Assembly (NCBI RefSeq): GCF_900094555.1
Contig: NZ_FMAC01000021.1
Span: 1 to 46,220, forward strand
DNA from: Martinezella hainanensis
GTDB lineage: Bacteria > Pseudomonadota > Alphaproteobacteria > Rhizobiales > Rhizobiaceae
Reading direction: 5' to 3'
DNA length: 46,220 nt
Shown: piece by piece, positions 1 through 8,474 of the stretch
Numbering within the stretch: the stretch's first letter is position 1
Layout: each line of letters begins with the position of its first letter
Translations under genes and position numbers: made by a program
The notes under the pieces: model-generated
Databases searched by the model: none
Told to the model about the DNA's origin: nothing
What the model saw: only the letters and a program-made list of their open reading frames with translations

Positions 1-158
1 TCCGCGCTCACCCATAGGACCCGCCACACTGGGTAGACGCGTAGGCATATTCGCCTTTTGGGATATACAAAACTAATATAAGGGATATTCCGGTCTCAAA
101 AGATAATTCAAGCCTTCGGGATAAATCCTTGCGCTTCGGCACCTATATATGACGGTAT

Positions 159-239
159 CGTCACCCACTGATCCGTAGGCGGTGACGGCTGAGGGTTTAT
201 ATGTGCTCCTGTCTGCATGGACAGAGGAGGAGCGCTATG
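159..239 (+). promoter_or_regulatory. Two hairpins, the second masking a Shine-Dalgarno (thermosensor-like leader)
   Basis: A first stem pairs CGTCACC (159-165) with GGTGACG (181-187). A second pairs GCTCCT (205-210) with AGGAGC (228-233), with an inner TGTC/GACA stem. The second buries the strong SD GGAGGAG just before the ATG at 237. A stem-loop array ending in a masked SD is the layout of ROSE-type RNA thermometers of rhizobia, but the downstream ORF is not a small heat-shock protein. The masking is seen; the regulatory role is inferred. Confidence 0.35.
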
Positions 240-457
240 CCCCTTCCAAGATCCGCAGATTGGCCGAAAGACCCATCACTTCGCGCAATCCTGAAAAACT
301 GGGCTCGCGGCTATTTCAATCATGAAATGACCGTCGCGCTGACGTAGGTAAAGTCCTGCTTACAGTGCTCCACGCCAACGCATTGGACGAACTTCGTCGC
401 TGTGGTTCCGATCGACGAAAGCCTTTATCGCAAGACGAGGCTTTGGAAGCTGAGTGA
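237..457 (+). pseudogene. Short broken ORF behind the masked SD
   Basis: An ATG with an excellent SD opens a 36-codon frame ending at TAG (345-347). A protein-like reading continues in another frame from 347 to the TGA at 455-457, which suggests a small gene with a frameshift or a cut-off fragment. The product was not recognised: the first part contains WPKDPSLRAIL and the second HANALDELRRCG. It ends where the long inverted repeat begins. Low certainty; it may equally be a genuine 36-aa peptide. Confidence 0.25.
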
Positions 458-548
458 GCGTGAATCGGCACGTTGATTTGGGGCAAATCGGCGTCACAAG
501 CTATTGATATTTCAAAGATGGACGGGTCATTCGGCGACCCCGGTTCAC
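455..548. repeat. Long inverted repeat, left copy
   Basis: Positions 482-520 are the exact reverse complement of 6092-6130 (39 bp without mismatch). Similarity continues at roughly 80 percent on both sides, to about 455 and 548 here and to about 6158 and 6064 in the partner. It bounds a 5.6-kb segment with the ABC transporter and the 463-aa gene. It lacks the GGGG start of Tn3-type ends, and no transposase is seen between the copies. It is either an element end or a dispersed rhizobial repeat. Confidence 0.7.
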
Positions 549-1657
549 AACCCGGCCATCTCTGCTCACTGTGCCGCCGGAGATCTTTCGCTTGATGACG
601 AAGCTACGCAAGTCGTTCTCCGACGCATTGGTGTTGAGCGGGATTTCCGGCCGCTGACAGGTCTTGTCATTGCAAGCGTCTGAATGTGGGAACCCAATTC
701 CCGCGGGAGCAGAGTGACTGTTTCGCAAGCCGCCGCTTCTAAGCGGACCCAAGGATTGCTTACAGATATCGGTATTGACCTAAGGCGGAGAAATAGCCCA
801 ACGCGCAGCCGACAATATAGCAATAGCAATCAAAATAGATCCAAGGCTCTTCAGATAGATAATACTGACGGCTTTCGCTTCCATTCAGATCCAACCTTTT
901 TGCAATCGACTCATGCCATATCTCAGTCGCCGCGTGATCGCCATGCCGGCAGCTAGCCCTTGTTCTCGGATTTGGTCTTTTTGGAGAATACGCACCGGCA
1001 CGGGCAACGATCGCCGAGGGCGCGATCTGTCGTCGCGCCGATATCCAGCATCATTCGGCGCCGCGTCGCGCCAAAGTCGAACCAATCGCTGTCTGCCGGA
1101 ACTGCAGGACAATCCTGAGCCGGTACTCTCGCAGCCGTATGCTGCGAACCGATGCAGTCGACCATAAAATCGGCATTGCCAGAAAATCTGCCCCACTTTC
1201 CGCCTTTACGCACGCGGGGCAAAAGGATGAGAACGCCGGCGCAAACCGGCAAGGATTAGATCGTACAAGTCCATTGCGATAAAGGAGTAGCGATCCAGAT
1301 CGGCCCCGAGTCATGCCCGGTCAGCCGCTCTTCGGTCATTTCTAAGCGCCTCTCGAAACAACTATGCCCGCGAACCGGAGCCGCTTGATGCCGTTTCTTC
1401 TGACGCCTTTTTGCCTTCTTGGCTTGGCGCATCGCCGCGTACATGCTGAGTGGAATCCGGCAAAAGACCAGCCAACAACTGCTCAAGGCGTGTTTTCGAA
1501 ATCGGCGGGGCGGATAAGCGCATGAACGGGCCTCACTTTTGACGGCTCGATCGTGCCAACGGACGCATATGCGAGCAATGGTGAGAGGGCATCATCCCCA
1601 GGTATTTCGCCACAGTTCTGTCAACCGACGCAGACGAAGCGGGCAGTCTCGTTCTGC
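549..1657. other. Stretch without a credible gene
   Basis: About 1.1 kb in which no frame has convincing coding character, RBS and length together. Several overlapping open frames on the minus strand (about 885-1314) have compositions typical of shadow frames or of a decayed insertion sequence. No inverted ends or recognisable transposase motif could be confirmed. The stretch lies immediately downstream of the leftward ABC transporter gene. Confidence 0.5.
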
Positions 1658-3517
1658 CTACGCCACGGAGCTATCTTCCAGAGCCAGAAAACCTCCCGAT
1701 TGCCGCCGCCAAAGCCGTGCATAGAGGCCATCACGGGCGATCAGTTCGTCATGCCTCCCCTCCTCCACGATTTGCCCCTGGTCGAGCACGATCAGTCGGT
1801 CGAGCTCAGCAATGGTGGAAAGACGATGCGCAATGGCAAGCACCGTTTTGCCGCGCATCAGCCGGTGGAGTTGAGCCTGGATCGCGGCTTCGACCTCTGA
1901 GTCGAGCGCCGACGTCGCTTCATCGAGCACTAGGATGGGAGCATCCTTGAGCAAAACGCGTGCGATGGTGATCCGTTGGCGCTGGCCGCCCGAGAGCTTC
2001 ACTCCACGCTCGCCGACACGGGAATCATAGCCTGCGCGACCTTCCTGATCGGAGAGTCCCACGATAAAGTCATGGGCCGCCGCTTGCTGGGCCGCGTTCT
2101 CGATTGCTTCCCGGTCCACCCCCGTGCGGCCATAGGCGATGTTCTCATGGATGGAGCGATGGAGCAGCGAGTTGTCCTGCGTCACGACGCCGATATGACG
2201 TCGCAGGCTATCCTGCGTGACGTTTGCAATGTCCTGGCCATCGATGAAGATGCGCCCCGATTGGATCGGATAGAGGCGTAGCAGGAGATTGACCAATGTC
2301 GATTTGCCCGCACCGGAGGGGCCGACAATTCCGATCTTCTCTCCCGGACGAATGACGAGCGATAAATCGGGAAAGACGGGCTTGGCACCGCCGTAGCGGA
2401 AATGAACGTGGTCGAAGACAATCTCACCGCTTGGAACAGACAACGTCCCGGCGGTGGGCGCGTCGACCAGGTCGTGCGGCTTGGCGATGGTGAGCATGCT
2501 CTCCTGCACCGTACCGATATTGTCGAAGACATCACGGATCAGGTACATCAGCCAGCCAGACATCTGCACGAGACGCAGCACTAGGGCAATCGCTGCTGCC
2601 CCGGCGCCGGCCGTCATGGCACCACGGCTCCACAAATAGAGCGTCAAGCCCGCGGTGACCACGATCAGGATGCTATTGAGGATCTGGAGGACGAGGCTCG
2701 CGCCGAGGATCAACCGCATCAGGTCGAGGAAGGTATCATTCCAGTGTTTGAGTGAATCTCTTACGGCCGCGCGTTCGAGATCGCCACGCGCGAAGAGTTT
2801 TACCGTCAGGATATTCGTATAGGAATCGACGATGCGGCCGGTGGTCGAGGAGCGGCCGAGGGAGTTGGCCTCCGAACGCTCCAGAGCCCGCGGCACGAAA
2901 TATCTAAGCAGCACCGCATAGGCTACCAGCCAAATGATGACCGGCAGCATCAACCAAACATTGACGGACCCGAAGAAACCGATCGTGACCGAGGCGAAGA
3001 TCAGAGCGTACCAGAGGTCGCCGATCACGGCGATGACGGCCGAGCGGACGGATTGCCCTGCCTGGATGACGCGTGCCGACAGTCTGCCGGCGAAATCGTT
3101 CTGGAAATAGGTCAGCGAGTGGCCGAGCGTGTAGATATGATTACGCCAGCGAATTTGATTTGTAAGGGGCGGCACCACGATCTGGTTGGTGACCACCTGC
3201 GTGACGAAAAACAGGATCGGTCGTAGCACCAGAATGATGAACGCCGCGCCGGCAAGAAGCCAGCCATAGTCCTGAAAGATCGTCTGTGGGGACTGCTTGT
3301 TGAGCAGGTCGACAAACCAGCCGACCATCAGATAGATCGCCGCTTCGACACCGCTGAAGGCGAGTTCGATCAGCATGATGGCGGCAAGCCACCCCTTGAT
3401 CCCCTTGAGATGATGCCACATGAAACGCCATACGCCCGTTGGCGGCGTCTCATCCTCATCGAAGGCGCTAAAAATATCGATACGGCTTTCCAGGAAGCGG
3501 AACAGTCGAGCAAACAT
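1658..3517 (-). CDS. ABC exporter half-transporter (permease fused to ATPase)
   Basis: An inner-membrane exporter of the ABCB/MsbA-like type: one transmembrane domain followed by one nucleotide-binding domain, expected to work as a homodimer. The N-terminal half has about six hydrophobic segments. The ATPase half carries Walker A GPSGAGKST, signature LSGGQRQR, Walker B ILVLDEATSALD and an H-loop in AHRLST. At about 619 aa it has the usual length. The ATG at 3517 (MFARLFRFLES) is preferred to upstream starts because the 14 extra residues are not family-like and AAGG lies just upstream. The substrate cannot be told from sequence. It stands alone, transcribed leftwards inside the segment bounded by the inverted repeat. 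Confidence 0.9.
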   Translation of the reverse strand: MFARLFRFLESRIDIFSAFDEDETPPTGVWRFMWHHLKGIKGWLAAIMLIELAFSGVEAAIYLMVGWFVDLLNKQSPQTIFQDYGWLLAGAAFIILVLRPILFFVTQVVTNQIVVPPLTNQIRWRNHIYTLGHSLTYFQNDFAGRLSARVIQAGQSVRSAVIAVIGDLWYALIFASVTIGFFGSVNVWLMLPVIIWLVAYAVLLRYFVPRALERSEANSLGRSSTTGRIVDSYTNILTVKLFARGDLERAAVRDSLKHWNDTFLDLMRLILGASLVLQILNSILIVVTAGLTLYLWSRGAMTAGAGAAAIALVLRLVQMSGWLMYLIRDVFDNIGTVQESMLTIAKPHDLVDAPTAGTLSVPSGEIVFDHVHFRYGGAKPVFPDLSLVIRPGEKIGIVGPSGAGKSTLVNLLLRLYPIQSGRIFIDGQDIANVTQDSLRRHIGVVTQDNSLLHRSIHENIAYGRTGVDREAIENAAQQAAAHDFIVGLSDQEGRAGYDSRVGERGVKLSGGQRQRITIARVLLKDAPILVLDEATSALDSEVEAAIQAQLHRLMRGKTVLAIAHRLSTIAELDRLIVLDQGQIVEEGRHDELIARDGLYARLWRRQSGGFLALEDSSVA

Positions 3518-3559
3518 CAAAAGTGACCTTAGCTGAATAAAATCATCGGCTGGAGCCAA

Positions 3560-4213
3560 TGACCTCCGAGAAACAGCCGGCTAAAGCCGGTTTATCGCGT
3601 GCCAATCGACAGGAATGTTGCATTCATTGTCAGCGTTGATCTCATTCGATGACGTTTCCGTCGGTCGATGAGACGAAGTCGTGACCGCGGAAGAGCCCCG
3701 ATCGCATTGTTGGATGGCGAGAAATTTACGCTGGCAGGCGCGCAGCGCCGGTCAGAACTCTCAATGCTACTCGGAGGCAGACAACGGTATCGCGATTGTG
3801 GAAGACGGTGAGACGCACTTGAACGCAGATTGTCATACGGCGAATCGCTCTACGCTTGTGCCAAACACGTACCGAGATCATGGACGGGAAGCAAGTTACA
3901 AAGTTGGGACGATTAAGGAGAGGCGCGACCTTTTCTTTGAAACGGCTGCGGCACTTCAACTCTACAAAAGTCCATCTACCAGAGAGCGATTGACGAAGAA
4001 CGGGGAATCGACCTTGGTCGCTTCAGGACGAAAATCATCCTGCTGGACGGATTTGCCGAATTCCCTGCGTCGACCCACGTCGATGGGCTCGGCGAGAGGT
4101 GCGTGCTGTCAGAGAACTGCAAACAAGCGCTGTCCAAATCAAGGAAGTTCTTTGGAACTTCGCGCCGAAATTGTACCATGGTGTATATTGATTTCATCAT
4201 TTTGAGAGCAGTC
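3560..4213. other. Gene-free stretch with possible coding debris
   Basis: About 650 bp between the divergent ABC transporter gene and the 463-aa gene. No full gene is supported. A short reading around 3975-4140 (containing GIDLGRFRTKIILLDGF) looks protein-like but has no start and is interrupted, so it may be the remains of another gene. Promoters for both neighbours must lie here, but no clear -35/-10 pair stood out. Confidence 0.4.
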
Positions 4214-5605
4214 ATGGACAATCAGGCGCAACAGCCAAATCGGGAACATCACTTTTACGTCTCGACCGCCAAGTCTGTGTTCCACCATCCCGAATATGGC
4301 ATTGTGGTTGCGCATGATCCCATCAGACTCGCGGACGCTGAGCGATATGGACTGAGCCCGATTTTGCTTTACGGCCTCACCGTCGCCGGCCTTCCAATCC
4401 GCTGGCTGACATTCTCTACGCTTACCCATCGCAGACCGTTTCGCGAAGTGTTGCTGACGGCGTGGGGAAACGCGGAGGGATTGCGCGGTCTGCCGGATAT
4501 TCTCCGTGTGAACCGCTATCTTGCGCAGGCCGATCCATCGCTGGCGGCGGATCTCGCCAAAATCGGAGTCCGGCTTGAGGTTGCCGACGCCAAGGATAAG
4601 ACAGTACCCGCATCGCTGCGCTCGGCCCAGGACGCTTCTCGATGGTTATTGAAGAAGCATGATCCCGCTGATCCGTCTCTCAACGCGTCAGTCGAGGCCC
4701 TGTGCCGTGATGCACATAGGGACCACGACTGGAGGGCGGACCAAGGCCCTCTTGGACTCAGCAACCGAAAACTGGAGGAGAAGATCGAGCGGTGGCTGGA
4801 GTTGCCAATGCGCAACCCGCCATCCATTCCCCTCGAAGAGGTTGATTGGGAAACCGGTCCATGGCTTTCATCCTGGGAGACATCCCTTCCACCCGATCAA
4901 CCGCGTTATTTTGATCACGACAACATGAGTGGCAGAACCTGGCTACGTTTGAGGAAGGCTCCATCAGAGGATATCGACGATGATGACAATGACGATATCC
5001 CAGCCTACGAAGAGTACGACAATACGGCGGAAATCGCCAAAAATCTGGTAGCATGCTGGCCCAATCCGCCGAAAGAGATCGCAGCTGCGATCGGGATTAC
5101 GCTCCGACAACTCCAATGGTTTGTCTCTGGACGCTCCCCCTTGGACAAATCGGCCTGCGACAACCTGAGGCAGCTGATGGGCATCCTCTATGACGAGCGG
5201 ATGGGCAGCTACACTTCTTGGGGACCTTATGTTCTCATCGCCAGAAAAGCCCAGGCCCTCGAAGCGATCTATCACGAGATCTCCGGTGGTGGTGATGCTT
5301 GCCCTTGTGAACTCGTTCCGGCTCAAGGAGAGGTAGACCCGAGCTGGCGGTACGTCCTGATCAATGCGCATAGCACTCCGCCGACCCTTGTCATGGCCCC
5401 CCGCGGCGAGGCAATCACGCAACGCCTGTCCGAGTTGATCATGAACTACGAGGGCATCCGGCCGGTTTCGGCGGCCTTTTACCGAGACGTGGTCACCACC
5501 TGCGCCCGCGCCTGCCGGACACCCCAGGCCAATATTCGGGAGATGACAGAATTCGCAAAACGATATGAACGGCACTGGGTTGATTGCGCATGGCTACCGG
5601 ACTGA
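4214..5605 (+). CDS. Unrecognised 463-aa protein
   Basis: A long soluble-looking protein with no signal peptide or membrane segment. I do not recognise the family. The N-terminal third (HHFYVSTAKSVFHHPEYG) is ordered in appearance. A middle part is acidic, with a run of Asp before DDIPAYEEYD. The C-terminal third contains EIAAAIGITLRQLQWFVSGR, which resembles a helix-turn-helix of the XRE kind, and paired cysteines in ACPCEL. The ATG at 4214 follows GAGAG and is favoured over an in-frame start at 4103, which would add 37 unlikely residues. Its 3' end overlaps the reading frame of the broken kinase gene. Function is not assignable; a DNA-binding role is only a guess. Confidence 0.7.
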   Translation: MDNQAQQPNREHHFYVSTAKSVFHHPEYGIVVAHDPIRLADAERYGLSPILLYGLTVAGLPIRWLTFSTLTHRRPFREVLLTAWGNAEGLRGLPDILRVNRYLAQADPSLAADLAKIGVRLEVADAKDKTVPASLRSAQDASRWLLKKHDPADPSLNASVEALCRDAHRDHDWRADQGPLGLSNRKLEEKIERWLELPMRNPPSIPLEEVDWETGPWLSSWETSLPPDQPRYFDHDNMSGRTWLRLRKAPSEDIDDDDNDDIPAYEEYDNTAEIAKNLVACWPNPPKEIAAAIGITLRQLQWFVSGRSPLDKSACDNLRQLMGILYDERMGSYTSWGPYVLIARKAQALEAIYHEISGGGDACPCELVPAQGEVDPSWRYVLINAHSTPPTLVMAPRGEAITQRLSELIMNYEGIRPVSAAFYRDVVTTCARACRTPQANIREMTEFAKRYERHWVDCAWLPD

Positions 5606-6197
5606 GCTTTCTGGTGGCGCCCAAACTCTGATGTTTGATCGTGTTCGAACATACCTGTGTTTCGGCGTGGAATATTCCAAGCCGATTGACAAGGGCGTAT
5701 CCGGGAGCGGCAAGACTTCAGTTGATACGGAACTACAGCGGCGCGGTTATCACGTTCTCCACGGTGACCGCGAGCTGGCTTACAAAGGCGATCCACTAAC
5801 CGGACGACCGCTCGACTTCTCGACGCTGGATCCGAGTAGCCTGGATATGGCCTTCCGTCATAATCATCACCTTTGGGACGTTGAGAAGGTCAAGTCGCTG
5901 CTGGCCTACAAGGGGCACCGACTATCCTTTTTCTGCGGGGGCTCCAGAAATTTCCATAGGTTCATCAATTTCTTCGATGAGGTATTTGTTCTTGACCTCG
6001 ATGTCGACACGTTGAAGGGGCGGCTGTCTGAGCGACCCCAAGACGAATTTGGCGGCAAGCCTGTGAATGGGCGTCACCGAATGACCCCGCGCATCTTTGA
6101 AATATCAATAGCTTGTGACGCCGATTTGCCTCTAATCAGCGCGCCGATTCACACCAGTTCTCAGGTTTACTCCGATACGTTGGTTGCAACCCAATAA
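5565..6197 (+). pseudogene. Nucleoside-kinase-like P-loop protein with foreign 3' end
   Basis: The middle matches a family of small rhizobial P-loop kinases: GVSGSGKT (Walker A), a GDRELAYKGDP segment, HHLWDVEKVKSL, FFCGGSRNF and the acidic FVLDLDVDTLKGRL followed by ERPQDEFGGKP. After GGKP (about 6063) the family-like sequence stops and the reading continues into the long inverted repeat, so the true C-terminus has been replaced. The start is also abnormal: in the family the P-loop lies within the first 15 residues, whereas here the frame runs on upstream into the neighbouring gene. Both ends look damaged, so I call it a pseudogene although the frame is open. Confidence 0.6.
6064..6158. repeat. 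Long inverted repeat, right copy
   Basis: Partner of the repeat at 455-548. Positions 6092-6130 are the perfect 39-bp core, and the flanks match at roughly 80 percent. It begins exactly where the kinase-like reading frame loses family similarity, which suggests the repeat arrived by insertion or recombination and cut that gene. Confidence 0.7.
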
Positions 6198-6274
6198 TTT
6201 GCTCAACGTTCAGTGGCCATTCATAATGAGGCATTATTGTCATTTCTGCTTGGGAACAGCCCGGCGGAGATCTC

Positions 6275-7477
6275 ATGAGAAACGACACCCTTTTCGCCAC
6301 GACCTTTGTAGCGTCATTAGCCTTTGTCGCCCCGGCGCATGCGGACTACACAATCGGCATCATCGCACCTCTGACAGGGCCTGGCGCCGCAGATGGCAAT
6401 AAAGTCAGAAGCGCAATGCAAGCAGCCGCCGACGAAATCAATAAGAACGGTGGCATCCTCAACGATAAGCTTGTCTTGAAATTCGGCGATGACGCCAGTG
6501 ATACCCTGAAAAGCTCGTCGGTTGCCAAGGACTTTCTTGATGAAAAAACCAACTTCGTCATTGAAGCGGCGGTTTTTGATCCTCCGCCCCCTATTCAGAT
6601 ACGCCGCGAAGCGCCAGCAGATATTTTAGCGCCCTCGGGTACTATAATCCTTCATCTGACAAAGACCTTTCCGCCGATCGATCTCATCGACGGAGGGCGG
6701 ACCAGCAATCTCGCAAGCGAATGCTACCGCGCGGATCCCCGGCAAGGGGTGATCGCCGCAAACTATGTGCTGCGGAATCTCAAGGGCAAAAAGATCGCCA
6801 TCATGGATGATGGGAGGAATTACAGCAAACCTCTCGTGGACGCCTTCAAGGCGACCATCAACGAAGACGGCCTTACCGAGGCGCTCAGGATCTCCGTCGA
6901 CCCTGGCGCATATGACTATCGGAAGGAGGCGGAGAAACTGAAGCGGTCAGGGGTAGAGGTCATCTATTACGGGGGTGCTTATTCCGAAATTGGCGTGCTT
7001 GTCCGGCAACTGCGAGACATCTCAGTCAAACCGCAGATCATTGGCGGCGATGCCTTGTCCAATGTCAATTACCGGACCCTCTATAAAAAGGAAGCTGATG
7101 GCACCATCTTCACCGACGCGCCCCATGAGACGCTGACCACCGATTTGGAGAGCGCTCGGAAAGCACTGAAGGCGCATGAGGTCCAGGCTGAGGACCTGAC
7201 GCTGCGTTCCTATGCAGCTGTCCACCAGGTAGCGGCCGGTATTAAAGATGAACTGTGCTACGGACATTACCAGTTCAGCCTCATCACCGATATAAAAGAT
7301 GGCAGGCCAATGGTCTATCTCGATCCCCGGGCCGTTGCAGTCAGAATGAGCGCGGACGAGGCTATCCCGGCAGAAATCGATAAGGCAACCGGAAACAGGG
7401 CGCTGCCGACCTTCTCAATTTATATGTGGAAGGCAGGCAAAATTGTTCCTATCAATGAGGTGCCCAAGGGAAACTAA
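6275..7477 (+). CDS. Periplasmic branched-chain amino-acid type binding protein (LivK-like)
   Basis: A solute-binding protein of the Leu/Ile/Val ABC type, expected in the periplasm. Residues 1-23 form a signal peptide ending APAHA before DYTIGIIAPLTGPGAADG, the classic start of this fold. Further family features are AADEINKNGGIL, the lobe crossover near LKGKKIAIMDDG and the closing YMWKAGKIVPI. The length of 400 aa is normal. Two stretches are unlike the family: the ligand-site region (VFDPPPPIQIRREAP, where a G-x-x-S/T motif is expected) and the region after VHQVAAGI. The gene may therefore be drifting or have lost binding. No permease or ATPase partners are adjacent, so it is an orphan. Confidence 0.8.
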   Translation: MRNDTLFATTFVASLAFVAPAHADYTIGIIAPLTGPGAADGNKVRSAMQAAADEINKNGGILNDKLVLKFGDDASDTLKSSSVAKDFLDEKTNFVIEAAVFDPPPPIQIRREAPADILAPSGTIILHLTKTFPPIDLIDGGRTSNLASECYRADPRQGVIAANYVLRNLKGKKIAIMDDGRNYSKPLVDAFKATINEDGLTEALRISVDPGAYDYRKEAEKLKRSGVEVIYYGGAYSEIGVLVRQLRDISVKPQIIGGDALSNVNYRTLYKKEADGTIFTDAPHETLTTDLESARKALKAHEVQAEDLTLRSYAAVHQVAAGIKDELCYGHYQFSLITDIKDGRPMVYLDPRAVAVRMSADEAIPAEIDKATGNRALPTFSIYMWKAGKIVPINEVPKGN

Positions 7478-7588
7478 CGCTGAAGCTTCAGCAACGCAGA
7501 TAACCGATGAAGATTTGCCTCTCTACTCAATTGATTTCATTTGGCGAATTATTCCAGCCTAACGCCTTGGTCCGATTCGCCGCTCTCT

Positions 7589-7640
7589 TTACTGAAAATT
7601 CCGGCTTTTCAGTTTCGGCCTATCGATACGCCAATCACGT
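7589..7640 (-). repeat. Scar of a dnaE2 3' end
   Basis: Read on the minus strand, this gives RIDRPKLKSRNFQ and a stop, nearly the same as the last residues of the intact dnaE2 (DRLKVKSRNFQ, minus strand, ending at 8475). About 17 bp around the stop are identical, with diminishing similarity beyond. It marks an earlier dnaE2 end or a duplication made when the 7.7-8.4 kb patch was inserted. Confidence 0.65.
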
Positions 7641-7701
7641 AAGGTAACATTTCCGTACCCATAGCAAACGACCCCATCTTCACTAAAATCAGAGCGAGCG
7701 A

Positions 7702-8052
7702 ATGTCCGAAGGGTTACTAGTCGACGAAGCGATGAGTTTAGGACTTCAGGCCGAACTACTAGGGATGCTCGACGGGAGCTCCCAGTACTTCGATGCTCGC
7801 TTCTTCGAGGACCTGGATCGTCATTCCAGGCGATTGCGGTCGATGACGCTCTTGCATCTGCAGTTCGCTGTTACCTTCAACTATACCGGTTCGGAGACGC
7901 GCCACATAACTGTCGGAAAGATCATACACAGCAGCTACCCTGACTACTTCGAAGCATGGAAACTTGCCGGGATTCCGGGGATGTCGGTGTATCTGCTGGG
8001 GAAGATGATCGAGGATTATCGATCCCGCTCGGCACCCAGTGCTGATCGATGA
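7702..8052 (+). CDS. Unknown small protein, 116 aa
   Basis: ATG preceded by the purine-rich GAGCGAGCGA. The product is acidic at the N-terminus (LLVDEAMSLGLQAELLGMLDG) and mixed helix/strand afterwards (LLHLQFAVTFNYTG, then HSSYPDYFEAWKLAG); no signal peptide. I do not recognise it. It is followed 60 bp on by another small gene on the same strand, and both sit between the dnaE2 scar and the intact dnaE2. Small paired genes at such a site are often cargo, for example an effector/immunity or toxin/antitoxin pair, but no motif supports a choice. Confidence 0.5.
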   Translation: MSEGLLVDEAMSLGLQAELLGMLDGSSQYFDARFFEDLDRHSRRLRSMTLLHLQFAVTFNYTGSETRHITVGKIIHSSYPDYFEAWKLAGIPGMSVYLLGKMIEDYRSRSAPSADR

Positions 8053-8112
8053 GTGCGATGGCCTACCTACCGCGGCATGCACATTGCTCCATCGCACGCA
8101 TTGGCGAGACAG

Positions 8113-8427
8113 ATGCAGATCACTTTTGAGCGGGATAGTATATGTGCTGGTGATGATGTTCTTGCTCCAAATGCAAGAGCTGTGACCTTTCCAGCAAAGC
8201 CTCTCATAACTGAAATCTTGCACGAAACCGGGCCAATCGTCGACTATTTGCCTTGCGTGCACGGATCGCGAACTCATTGGCTTGTATTGATCGACGAGGA
8301 ATGTGTCGCCAAGATCGGTTTTACCTGTGAACCGTGTCGTTTGCTTGCCGTCACGATACTGGTGCCTGATCGGCACGTCGAAGCGGAGCGGGTCTATTTT
8401 AGCGCTGCAGGACAAGTGCGCATTTAG
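8113..8427 (+). CDS. Unknown small protein, 104 aa
   Basis: Starts MQITFERDSICAGDD. In-frame starts upstream (8077, 8053) would add residues that look less protein-like. The sequence has alternating strand-like segments (THWLVLIDEECVAKIGF, LLAVTILVPDRH) and four cysteines; no signal peptide. The family was not recognised. A long minus-strand frame covering both small genes (7759-8415) is considered a shadow. The likely partner is the gene just upstream. Confidence 0.45.
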   Translation: MQITFERDSICAGDDVLAPNARAVTFPAKPLITEILHETGPIVDYLPCVHGSRTHWLVLIDEECVAKIGFTCEPCRLLAVTILVPDRHVEAERVYFSAAGQVRI

Positions 8428-8474
8428 GTAAGGTTGTCGTTTGAATGTCGTCTTGGGTCGAAGGTATCGTCCTT

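Noticed and set aside
885..1314. IS5-like transposase remnant on the minus strand
   Set aside because: Overlapping minus-strand frames hint at a decayed transposase, but no DDE motif or terminal repeats could be identified.
3681..4205. 174-aa open frame on the plus strand
   Set aside because: Composition is irregular, with no RBS, no family resemblance and many Cys/Ser/Arg residues as in shadow frames; the real gene begins at 4214 in another frame.
482..6130. Tn3-family transposon with 38-bp ends
   Set aside because: The repeat core lacks the GGGG start and TAAG-like end of Tn3 ends, similarity runs past both ends, and no transposase or resolvase lies between.
7759..8415. 218-aa minus-strand frame across the two small plus-strand genes
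   Set aside because: The plus-strand frames have better starts and more protein-like sequence; this frame is rich in His, Ser and Arg without motif.
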